From the NCBI GenBank assembly GCA_025667525.1, contig CM046881.1, positions 498,625,627 through 498,689,626 of the forward strand: a DNA stretch of 64,000 nucleotides. Reading direction: 5' to 3'. Of this stretch, positions 1 to 8,780 are shown one piece after another. Origin of the DNA: Glebionis coronaria (lineage: Eukaryota > Streptophyta > Magnoliopsida > Asterales > Asteraceae). Under the pieces are notes generated by a model. That model saw only the letters and a list, made by a program, of their open reading frames with translations. It was not told the origin of the DNA and ran no database searches. Position 1 is the first letter of the stretch. The number at the start of each line of letters is the position of its first letter. The translations under genes were made by a program, and so were the position numbers.

Positions 1-524
1 TTTCGTGTGGTGTTATATACTTTTGAAGAATAATGAAGACTATATGCATAGTATGGTTTGCCGAAGCTTTTCATACATCTAGTTGTTGGAACTTTTGTAT
101 TTAATAGGTTTTGTTTTCCTATACAAAAAGGCTAGCGGCGCAAGCTGTCCGTATGTAAATTATAATAAATAAAAATATATTATGAATCTCTAATATATAA
201 CGTTGGAACGATTTATGGACATGCATACATCAAAAGATTATCCACTTACCATCTACATATAAACATCATAATTACAATCCCATTCATATTTTGCTGGTAA
301 CCCTAATATTCAAAGTTACAATCCCACACCCAAAAACCGAAAATTACTTCGGAAAAAATGAAAATAAATCCCACTTCACTATATATTGCTTCTAATGATC
401 GTCACTAGTTCTCTCAAAACTCCAAAAACACACGAGTTAAAGAAGGTTATAGTAAAGAAGGAAAAAAACTTAGCATATATACATATAACGGATGATATTT
501 ATTTTATCCATCATTAACCATAGG

Positions 525-1635
525 TTATGCTGCTGATGGGGCAGTCACGTAGCGACTGCCCTTCTTAGAAACTACGTGCGCTGGTTTATCCAACATCATG
601 ATTGGCATCGAGTCACCACGGATTTTCCAGTAATCCAAGGACTCATCGTTGTAAATGTCCCACCACTTTTTCACCAACATCTTAATATCTTCCCGGTCCA
701 TATTCTCTTCTTTGCCAGTGTACCTCCAAGGCTTAGACCCATCGACACAATAATGCACCACTTTAACCTTTTCAAGGTCAAAGTTCTCGGGGTGACGCCA
801 AAGCATTGCCAAGATCAAGTTGTATTCCGTAGGGATAGGCTTGTATATGTCTCTGAAAAACATGTTCAAGAATTCTTGTTCCGCAAATAGTGTTGGTGGA
901 GTTTTCTTTACTGAATCAAGGAGCTCGTAGTAGGTTGAGAGACTTGGCTCGTAAACAAACATACCCGCGTTGAAGTAGAGCGCGGGTTTTGGGCCAAGTT
1001 TCTTTTCTGGCCATTGGACCTTTTCGGGTGATTGTTGGCAATACCCGATTTGGTATTGTGGACTGTTTCTCCAATTTCGCTCACAGAAACAGTCCATGAC
1101 TGCGTAGAAAAAGCCGTCTGGCATGTCAAAGAGATGATCAATGTTGTCAAACACTTGTATGTCCCCATCTAAATATATCATCTTGCTATACTCTACAAAC
1201 TGCAAAATTACGTTTAAAAGTTAGTAATTGGATTGAAATACCCTAGCTCGAAATCTGTAGACATAATTAAAACACAAGGGAAAAACAAGGACATATAATT
1301 ACCTCCCATATACGTAGCTTGGAGTAATTAATGACATAATACGCCATAGCAAACTGAGTCTGGTTTTCGGGTGGGTACAAAGGTTCGATCTCTCGAATAA
1401 TGCATCCTTGTGACAACAATTTCTTACGATGGTCCATCGGAACATCGGGAAGTATGGCTACCACAAGAGGGTAGACGGACTTGGCCTTACGTAAGACCTT
1501 GGCTAGAGCGACGACACCTTTCCAGTAGTCGCCGACTCCAGCCAAGAACGTGACATATGCACGTTTAGGCAAGGTTTTCGCTTTCACTAGAGCAGAAGTG
1601 ATCGTACTGGAATCGTTGTTTGCAACTGGAGCCAT
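525..1635 (-). CDS. GolS: Galactinol synthase, copy 1 (two exons: 1635-1303 and 1199-525)
   Basis: Galactinol synthase (GT8 family) transfers galactose from UDP-galactose to myo-inositol, the first committed step to raffinose and stachyose; it is a soluble cytosolic enzyme tied to drought, cold and heat protection and seed desiccation. Exon 1 encodes 111 residues (MAPVANN to LRIWE) and exon 2 encodes 224; the 335-residue total is normal for the family. The intron at 1302-1200 is 103 bp, phase 0, with GT and AG ends. Seen: the metal-binding DGD at residues 122-124, the HYCVDGSKPW region (260-269) and the family-typical APSAA C-terminus. I chose the ATG at 1635 because copy 2 starts at the same residue, although the frame stays open upstream to 1764 inside transposon DNA. 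Oddities: three usually small or glycine positions in exon 1 differ from copy 2 (AGVGDY, VVALAK, AKVLRK), the intron is shortened, and the promoter is displaced. The reading frame is intact, so it may still be functional; expression is uncertain. Confidence 0.93.
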
Positions 1636-1687
1636 GGTAAGTGTAATTGTTCGGATGTGATCGAGGTTACTTTTGTTGTTTGTAGGT

Positions 1688-1698
1688 GTTTTTATAAG
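1688..1698 (-). promoter_or_regulatory. Surviving TATA-like element in the leader of galactinol synthase copy 1
   Basis: On the minus strand this reads CTTATAAAAAC, about 53 bp before the start codon. The same sequence is at 20734-20744 in copy 2, where a better TATA box (TATATAAA, 20687) lies further upstream. In copy 1 that distal box is absent because transposon sequence starts at 1714. This is therefore the only TATA-like element left near the gene. Use as a promoter is inference. Confidence 0.35.
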
Positions 1699-1746
1699 TT
1701 GTTTGTTGGTGATCACTACAACAATCCAGCCTTTCCCCATCGGGGT

Positions 1747-2154
1747 TTTCCCCAGCGACATCATGTCGCTGGGGAAACGACGCTAAACGACAAAATCTGT
1801 CTGACGTGGCAAACTTGCTCGTAACAATTTTGACCAAAAAATAAAGGAAAGTTTCCCCAGCGACATGTCACTGGGGAAACGTTGACTGAATTTTGACCAA
1901 ACTATTTCACAAAAATGCAAGCGGGAGATTAACCCGCCAACTTTTCCCCAGCGACATGTCGCTGGGGAAACTTTCTTTCACGTCTAATCCAAGTGATTAG
2001 TATTAATGCGTTGTTTATTTTATGTCCAAAAGATTCCCCAGCGACATGTCGCTGGGGAAACTTTTTAGGATTCCCACCAAAAGTTTTTCATTAACGCGCC
2101 TATTTTCACAAAAAATAAAGGAAAGTTTCCCCAACGACATGTCGCTGGGGAAAA
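1747..2154. repeat. Left cluster of five palindromic subterminal repeats
   Basis: Copies lie near 1747-1777, 1851-1880, 1942-1971, 2033-2061 and 2125-2154. The consensus is GTTTCCCCAGCGACA followed by its exact reverse complement, a perfect palindrome of about 30 bp. The first copy has three extra bases at its centre; others carry single changes. Copies are about 90 bp apart. By analogy with En/Spm subterminal repeats these may be transposase-binding sites, but palindromic ones are unusual. Confidence 0.9.
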
Positions 2155-2555
2155 GTTGACTTCTATTTGACCACCAATTTTCACAAAAAAGTGTAATGTT
2201 AATATAATATTTTAGTAAATATAATATATATATTAAAAAAATATAGTTATTAAAATTTAAAATAGTATATCTCTTTTTATGATAAAATATTGAGACAAAT
2301 GGTTAATTTTTCCGCTAATGTTTTCCCGCCAATGTTTTCCCGCCAACATTTTGCCCGCCAAAAGTTAACATTGACTGATAATTGTTAACATTCATTGTTA
2401 ATATTAATTAAAAGTTGTTAACATTCATTGAGGCTTACAAACAGACACGCCTAAACCTAACTTTATTCTACACGGACACTTAAACACGCGCTTTATTAAA
2501 CATGGATATTAAACCGATAATAGACTCATAAACACGAAAACAGATACATCATAAA
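2155..2555. other. AT-rich interior of the CACTA-like element, no gene seen
   Basis: Contains AT-rich sequence, short repeats of the type TTTTCCCGCCAA near 2320-2360, and ATTGTTAACATTCATTG repeats near 2385-2430. No coding evidence. Confidence 0.6.
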
Positions 2556-2933
2556 CTAGTTCAAACGAATGTTCCCCATGTCATCGTAAAGATCGTGAAG
2601 TAGTGCAGCTGAATCCAATGTGTGCCTATCAGAGTTGCGGTACAACTCTATCGTACGCTCAAGTACCATTATCATTCCATTCAAGCGCACACAGTTTGCA
2701 CACGCTGAAGAGCTTGGAGAAGAAACTGGAATCGTTGAAGGTCTGGTAGAAGAGCTTGGAGGAGAAAGCTCGTTGAAGGTCTTGAAGAAGAGTTTGGAGG
2801 AGAAAAGCTCATTGAACCTCCAAGAGAATTGATTAGTAGTTGGACGCGTTCGTCTTTCCATAAAAAAAATTTGCATCCACATGAAACTAGAGGTTGAACC
2901 CGGAACGTGGACAAGCATAGTACAGTCTACCAA
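2556..2933 (-). CDS. Hypothetical ORF inside the CACTA-like element
   Basis: An open frame of 125 codons on the minus strand. Its C-terminal part (RLNGMIMVLERTIEL, then DSAALLHDLYDD) looks protein-like, with an amphipathic and then acidic segment. The middle is serine/proline rich and derives partly from an internal GAAGAGCTTGGAGGAGAA-type repeat. I do not recognise the family. It could be a fragment of a transposon accessory protein, a captured host exon or chance. The short plus-strand frame at 2620-2832 overlaps the same repeat and is probably a shadow. Confidence 0.3.
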   Translation of the reverse strand: MVDCTMLVHVPGSTSSFMWMQIFFMERRTRPTTNQFSWRFNELFSSKLFFKTFNELSPPSSSTRPSTIPVSSPSSSACANCVRLNGMIMVLERTIELYRNSDRHTLDSAALLHDLYDDMGNIRLN

Positions 2934-3154
2934 AGTTTTCAGTTGTCCACGATTCTCGAAGAACTACATCTCCATGTCCACACCTACACGGAAAAGCTTC
3001 ATGCTTCAACATGTACATAATAACAATTTGTTTATGATGATAAGTGTGCGTGATCTGCTGGTGGTTGTGATGATAAGGAGTGTGTGTGGTTCTCTTTTTA
3101 TGCTAAAAAAGTGAGGGAAATTGTTAACATTTTCCCTCCAATGTTTTCCCTCCA

Positions 3155-3873
3155 ATGAACCTCTAATGATGAACCCTATCTAATACATTGAACCTATAAT
3201 GTTGAACCCTATCTAATACATTGAACCTCTAATGATGAACCCTATCTAATACATTGAACCTATAATGTTGAACCCTATCTAATACATTGAACCTCCAATG
3301 ATGAACCCTATCTAATACATTAAACCTCTAATGATGAACCCTATCTAATACGTTGAACCTCTAATGATGAACCCTTTCTAAAACATTGAACCTCTAATGA
3401 TGAACCTTATCTAATACGTTGAACCTCTGATGATGAACCCTATATAATACATTGAAGCTCTAATGATGAACCCTATCTAATACATTGAACCTCTAATGTT
3501 GATCCATATCTAATACATTGAACCTCTAATGTTGAAACCTATCTAATACGTTAAACCTCTAATGATGAACCATATCTAATACGTTGAACCTCTAATGATG
3601 AACCCTATCTAATACATTGAACCTCTAATGTTGAAACCTATCTAATACATTGAACCTATAATGTTGAACCATATCTAATACATTGAACCTCCAATGTTGA
3701 ACCCTATCTAATACGTTGAACCTCTAATGATGAACCCTATCTAATACATTGAACCTCTAATGTTGAACCCTATCAAATACATTGAACCTCCAATGTAGAA
3801 ACATATCTAATACGTTGAACCTCTAATGATGAACCCTATCTAATACATTGAACCTCTAATGTTGAAACCTATT
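3155..3873. repeat. 33-bp minisatellite, about 22 copies
   Basis: A tandem array with unit GAACCCTATCTAATACATTG plus AACCTCTAATGAT. Copies differ at a few fixed positions (CTCTAATGATG versus CTATAATGTTG), and the two variants alternate in parts, so some duplication involved two-unit blocks. It has no coding potential and lies in the centre of the CACTA-like element. Confidence 0.95.
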
Positions 3874-4545
3874 TAAAACTAAAATATACAATTATATAAA
3901 ATTATTATTATTAATCATTTAAAAGTAGATTACATAAATGTATATAAAAATACAATTATACAAAACTTATTATTATTAGTTATCTGAAAGTAACATATAC
4001 AATTATATAAAAATAAAATATATAACTATATAAAACTTATTATTATTAATAATTTAAAACTAAACTACATAAATGTTATATAAAAAAGTATACAATTATA
4101 TAAAACTTATTATTATCAATTATCTAAAAGTAAAATATACAATTATATAAAACGTATTATTATCAGTCATTTAAAACTAAATTACATAAATATCATATAT
4201 AAAAAATATACATTTATATGAAACTTATTATTTTTAATTATATAAAAGTAAAATATACAATTATATAAAACTTATTATTTTTAATTATATAAAAGTAAAA
4301 TATACAATTATATAAAATTATTATTATTAATCATTTAAAAGTATATAACATCAATTATCTAAAAGTAAAATATACAATTATATAAAACGTATTATTATCA
4401 ATCATTTAAAACTAAATTACATAAATATCATATATAAAAAATATACAATTATATAAAACTTATTATTTTTAATTATATAAAAGTAAAATATGCAAATATA
4501 TAAAATTATAATTATTAATCATTTAAAAGTATATTACATAAATGG
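3874..4545. repeat. AT-rich tandem repeat array
   Basis: Repeated blocks of AAAATATACAATTATATAAA, then ACTTATTATTATTAAT, then CATTTAAAAGTA with ATTACATAAAT in every second block. This gives a basic unit of about 55-65 bp and a higher-order period near 120 bp. It is almost pure A/T with no reading frame. Confidence 0.85.
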
Positions 4546-4553
4546 TTAAAAAA

Positions 4554-4822
4554 GTTTCCCCAGCGACATGTCGCTGGGGTAAGTTTTGTTTATCAATTTT
4601 AGAAATCCCTCCAAAAATTTTCATTAACGCGCTTCTTTCACAAAACGACAAAATACAGGTTTCCCCAACGACATGTCGCTGGGGAAAATTTCGTCAAATT
4701 CTAATGTTTATTAAACCAGCTGCGCAAAACGACAAATTCTAAGGTTTCCCCAGCGACATGTTGCTGGGGAAAAGTTCGTCAAAAAGTAGGAAAGTTTCCC
4801 CAGCGACATGTCGCTGGGGAAA
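4554..4822. repeat. Right cluster of palindromic subterminal repeats (four copies)
   Basis: Copies at about 4554-4581, 4660-4687, 4744-4772 and 4794-4822 match the left-cluster palindrome, with one or two substitutions (AACGACATG and ACATGTTGC variants). A tenth copy stands alone at 5523-5550. The palindrome is its own reverse complement, so orientation cannot be assigned. Confidence 0.9.
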
Positions 4823-4899
4823 CTATTGACCAGATCTTATCCTTATGCGATTTACAGAAACTTCACTTATCTCCCCATACTCTCATTCTCTCAAACCTG

Positions 4900-5205
4900 C
4901 GTACAACATCAATCTCAATCATCACCACTTTCACACCACCAATCATCATTCATCACCACTACCACCAAGAATCATCACCACCATTCATCTCCTCCATCCC
5001 CACCATATAACCCACCAAGAATCATCACCATTCATCAGCACCAATCATCACCACCATTCACACCACCACCAGAATGTCTTCACCACCACCACCGTCATCT
5101 CCAGCCATCCCCACCACATAACCCATCAAGAATCACCACCAACATCGCCGCCAACACACCACCACCGAACGTCATCACCACCACATCACCCTCTTTTCTC
5201 TCTAA
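4900..5205. repeat. Low-complexity CAC/ATC-rich tract
   Basis: A degenerate run of CACCACCA, ATCATCACC and CCACCATTCATC motifs. It gives long open frames on the plus strand in two registers, both His/Ser/Pro/Thr rich. Because both frames are open and composition-driven, I read this as a simple repeat, not a gene. Confidence 0.8.
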
Positions 5206-5343
5206 TTGATAATTCTATTAACAAGTTTGTGGTGGTGGATTTATTTTTTCTGTTAATTAAAGGTATATATTTCTTAATTGAGTTATTTATAATAATTAAA
5301 ATTCGTTTTTATATAATTAAAATTAAATTTTATATAATTTCAG

Positions 5344-5490
5344 CGGGGTAGGCAGCGTAGGTAGCAGTAGTAGTAGGCAGCGTAGGTAGCGGTAGGCAGC
5401 GTAGGAAGCGGTAGGCAGCAGTAGGCAGCGTAGGTAGCGGTAGGCGGCGGTAGGCAGCGGTAGGCAACTGTAGCAGCGGCAAGCAGCGGG
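5344..5490. repeat. GTAGGCAGC minisatellite
   Basis: A degenerate 9-bp/6-bp array built from GTAGGCAGC, GTAGGTAGC and GTAGGCGGC. It is GC-rich against an AT-rich background. The open frames across it are composition artefacts. Confidence 0.9.
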
Positions 5491-5522
5491 AAGGTATATT
5501 TTATATAAAAAAAATTCGTTTG

Positions 5523-5550
5523 GTTTCCCCAACGACATGTCGTTGGGGAT
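5523..5550. repeat. Isolated palindrome, tenth copy
   Basis: GTTTCCCCAACGACA followed by the matching TGTCGTTGGGGA. The stem carries compensated changes relative to the consensus (AACGAC paired with GTCGTT), so palindromy is kept although the sequence changed. It marks the last clear piece of the CACTA-like element. Confidence 0.85.
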
Positions 5551-5639
5551 TTAAAAATGTTATTTTCTTGTGTTAAATTTAAATCCAAACACTCCTTATA
5601 TATGATGCCTAACCGAAGAGAACACTTTATTTTGATATA

Positions 5640-5856
5640 AGCTGTTTTCCAACAGCTTATTCGTATAAGCTTATCAGAACAGATTTTTCTGATAAGCTTA
5701 TCAGAATAAGCTGTTTTCAAACAGCTTATTCCGCTAAGCTTATCGGGATAAGCTGCTTCAAACAGCTTATCCTTATAAGCTTATCAGGATAAGCTGTTTG
5801 AAAACAGTTTATTCGGATAAGCTTATTAGAATAAGTTGTTTGAAAACAGTTTATCT
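5640..5856. repeat. 42-bp tandem repeat made of nested palindromes
   Basis: About four and a half copies of a unit such as ACAGCTTATCCTTATAAGCT followed by TATCAGGATAAGCTGTTTGAAA. Each unit has ATAAGCTTAT at its centre and AACAGCTTAT / ATAAGCTGTT arms, so each can fold back. The array ends three to four bases from where Copia homology begins at 5860, so it sits at the truncation point of that element. Confidence 0.85.
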
Positions 5857-5862
5857 CGATTT

Positions 5863-7184
5863 CTCTCTTGTCCAGGAGCCATGAAATCCTCAGGTTGGTT
5901 CATGTATATTTCTTCTTCTAAATCTCCATTTAGAAAAGCCGTTTTCACATCCATTTGGTGAACTTCTAAATTTCTTAATGCTGCAATAGCAAGAATCATC
6001 CTAATAGAAGTTATTCGCGTAACAAGCGAATAAGTATCAAAGTAATCTAGACCTTCGCGTTGTTTAAAACCTTTGATCACCAATCTTGCTTTATACTTAT
6101 CAATGGTGCCATTAGCTTTCATCTTCTTCTTGAAGATCCATTTATAGGCTAGTGGTTTACAACCAGGAGGTAAATCCACGAGCTCCCAAGTATGATTTTG
6201 TAAAATAGACTCTATTTCACTATTAATCGCTTCTTTCCATCGAGGCCCTTCCGAGGAATTTACAGCTTCTTGATAAGAAGTGGGTTCATTTTCTACCATA
6301 AAAGAGACAAAATCGGGTCCAAATGATTTCTCGGTTCTCGCCCGTTTGCTTCTTTTAGGTTCAGCCTTTTCTTCCTCGGGTTGATCTTGTCTCTCATCTT
6401 GGAGATTATTATCATCTCGTTGTCTCTTATCTTGGACAACTGCATCATCTATTCTAGATGTGCTTTCATTTTCCTTCTTTAAACAAGGAAATATGTTTTC
6501 AAAGAAGGACGCATTCCTTGATTCCATAACTGTGTTCTTGTGTATATCTGGATTTTTCGAATCATGTACAATGAACCGATACGCACTGCTATTCTTAGCA
6601 TATCCAATAAATATACAATCCACAGATTTAGGTCCAATAGTTTGGGCCTTAGGTGTCGGCACAACTACCTTGGCTAGACACCCCCACACTCGTAAGTACT
6701 GGTATGATGGTTTTCTTCCCATCCACAATTCATATGGGGTTTCCTCTTTATCCCTACGAGGTATCTTGTTTAAAAGATAAGTAGCCGTTAGAATGGCTTC
6801 CCCCCACATGTCCCGGCTCAAACCAGAACTTAACAACATGGCATTAACCATCTCTTTCAAGGTACGGTTCTTCCTTTCGGCAATACCATTTTGCTGAGGT
6901 GAATAAGGAGCAGTAAACTCGTGTCTAATTCCATGTTTTGCACATAGATCAGCAAAAGGAGACACATATTCACCTCCTCTATCACTTCGTACAACCTTGA
7001 TTTTCCTACCAAGTTGATTCTCAACTTCGGTTTTGTATAGAACAAACTTGTCTATAGCTTCATCTTTACTTTTCAACAAGTAAACGTAGCAGTACTTTAT
7101 GCAATCATCAATAAACGTGATGAAGTACTTATTGCCACCTTTTGTGGGTAGTGATTTCAAATCACATATGTCTGTGTGTATCAT
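5863..7184 (-). pseudogene. Copia integrase and 5' half of reverse transcriptase (unit 1), truncated
   Basis: Continues the unit-1 gag-pol frame after two in-frame stops at about 7203-7211. The integrase core has all three catalytic positions (D in IHTDICD, D in VRSDRGGEY, E in NGIAERKNRT), followed by the WGCLAKV and FIGYA segments of Copia integrases. An acidic linker with a KRSKRAR stretch leads into RT ([19 protein letters not shown], then [20 protein letters not shown]). Homology to units 2 and 3 ends at 5860, before the YVDD box, so RT is incomplete and RNase H is absent. It cannot encode an active polyprotein. Confidence 0.92.
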
Positions 7185-7211
7185 ATCAAGTGGTTCGGTT
7201 TTTCGTTAAAC

Positions 7212-8780
7212 CTATTTGAAAGATGATCTTGTAAGTTTGGCTTCGACACAAGTTTCACACTTATAATTTGAATCAATATGAAAATTTGGTATGCCATTAA
7301 ATTTAATCAAACGACGCATTGAATTAAAATTAACATGTCCAAGAAGGCCATGCCACACATTAGAAGACTCAATCAAGTAAGCAGAAGAATTCATTTTATT
7401 GATATCATTCTTAACAACTATTACATTGAGCTTAAACATACCATTCAGGGCATACCCTTTACGAACATACATTTGATTCTTAGAAAGTACAACTTTATCA
7501 GACTCAAAAACAAGACGAAAACCAAACTTATTCAAAAGCCATCCAGACACAAGATTCTTGCGAATCTCTGGAACATACAAGACTTTAGTCAACTTGAGCT
7601 CTTTCTCGGATGTCATCTTCAAAATAACATCTCCTTCGCCCTTGATATCAGCAGTTGCAGAGTTGCCCATGTACAGCTTCTCTCCATTGTCAACCGCTCT
7701 GAAAGAGTGAAACATACTCTTGTCAGCACACACATGACGGGTTGCCCCAGTATCAACCCACCAATCATTATTATTAGAACCTACCAGGTTAACTTCAGAG
7801 ATCATGGTAACGACATCAGACACCATAGCAATCATGTCTACATTATCATTCACTATATTAGCCTCGCGTGGAGTCACCCGCTTTGGCGCTTTGCAATTAG
7901 CAGCACGATGACCTGGCTTGTCACAGTTGAAGCAATTTCCTTGGAACTTTTGCTTTGCAATTCCAGCCTTAGGAGCAAGGTACTCAGACTTCCCTTTGCT
8001 CTTCTTGTCATTCTTCCCTTTTCCAAAGCTCGTGCCTTTAGACTTTGAATAAGACGAACCATGCTCAACCATATTTGCCTTGGCAGAATCAGGTGTATAA
8101 GTGTTTTTCTGAGCTAGCTTGTTGTCCTCTTCAATACGAAGACGAACAACCAAGTCTTCAACAGTCATCTCCTTTCGCTTATGCTTCAAGTAGTTTTTAA
8201 ATTCTACCCAGCTTCGAGGTAACTTTTCAATGATAGCAGCAACTTGAAAAGTTTCACTCAAAGTCATACCCTCAACATGAATGTCGTGTAGCAAAACCTG
8301 CAGATCTTGAACCTGAGTTATCACACTCTTTGAATCAACCATCTTGTAATCCAAAAAGCGAGCTAGCACGAACTTCTTTGTACCAGCATCCTCAGTTTTG
8401 TACTTGCGTTCCAAGGACTACCATAATTCTTTGGCAGTCTTAGTCTTGCAGTACACATTGTACAAAGAGTCCACCAAACCATTCAGAATATAGTTGTGAC
8501 ACAAGAAGTCTGAATGTTTCCATGCTTCAACAGCTTGCACGACTTGTTAATTTTCGGGTACACCTTCTTTAGGAGGTTCCACCTGAGGTACAGTCTCCTT
8601 TAAGAACTTCGCAAGGTTCAAAGTAGTGAGATAGAAGAACATCTTCTGCTGCCACCTCTTAAAATTTTGTCCATTGAATTTTTCTGGTTTTTCAGCATGA
8701 TTAGCAACTGTGTGGGTAACTGGCGCAGCAGTTACTTTCACAGTAGTAGTTGTAGGAATTTCAAGAGTTCTAGTAGACAT
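7212..8780 (-). pseudogene. Copia gag and protease (unit 1), interrupted by stops
   Basis: The start at 8780 opens with MSTRTLEIPTTTT and runs into a UBN2-type gag. Compared with units 2 and 3, a Gln codon has become TAA at about 8547 and a Glu codon has become TAG at about 8415; after that the frame is open to 7212. Seen in order: gag core, CCHC zinc knuckle ([14 protein letters not shown]), aspartic protease ([12 protein letters not shown]) and the gag-pre-integrase region ([17 protein letters not shown]). Further in-frame stops at 7203-7211 separate it from integrase. This is the only unit that keeps gag, protease and integrase together. Confidence 0.92.

Larger units (their letters stand above)
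197..1713 (-). repeat. Inverted duplication, arm A (carries galactinol synthase copy 1)
   Basis: Read on the minus strand, this block aligns with 20719-22393 on the plus strand through the 5' leader, both exons, the intron ends and about 320 bp of 3' flank. Similarity stops abruptly at both ends. Near 197 the two copies diverge after a shared CGTTCCAACGTTATAT stretch. At 1713/1714 it stops exactly where a CACTA-like terminus begins. The arm therefore contains the gene and its proximal leader but not the distal promoter seen at copy 2. Confidence 0.85.
1714..5555. mobile_element. CACTA-like DNA transposon remnant, non-autonomous
   Basis: The left end begins CACTACAACAATCC directly after GAT at 1711-1713, where similarity to copy 2's leader stops. 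CACTA termini and dense subterminal repeats are hallmarks of En/Spm-type elements. Ten palindromic repeats cluster in the two flanks (1747-2154 and 4554-4822, plus 5523-5550), with a repeat-filled centre and no recognisable transposase. The opposite TAGTG terminus and the second target duplication were not found, so the right end is missing or lies where the 42-bp repeat and truncated Copia now sit. The right boundary given is the end of the last palindrome. Confidence 0.7.

Noticed and set aside
576..1168. Additional frames overlapping galactinol synthase exon 2 (and 21373-21633 in copy 2)
   Set aside because: Shadows of a well-supported exon in other frames; duplicated only because the gene is duplicated.
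4808..5351. Two overlapping open frames of 133 and 168 codons rich in His, Ser and Pro
   Set aside because: Both registers are open because the DNA is a CAC/ATC simple repeat; no domain, and they start in a transposon palindrome.
1740..5550. Regularly spaced palindromes considered as a CRISPR-like array
   Set aside because: Spacing is irregular, spacers are not similar in length, the sequence is plant nuclear, and the repeats sit in transposon flanks.
5323..5720. Minus-strand frames across the GTAGGCAGC array
   Set aside because: Composition artefact of the 9-bp repeat.
7335..8048. 237-codon plus-strand frame
   Set aside because: Antisense to the Copia gag-protease region, which has clear zinc-knuckle and protease motifs on the other strand.
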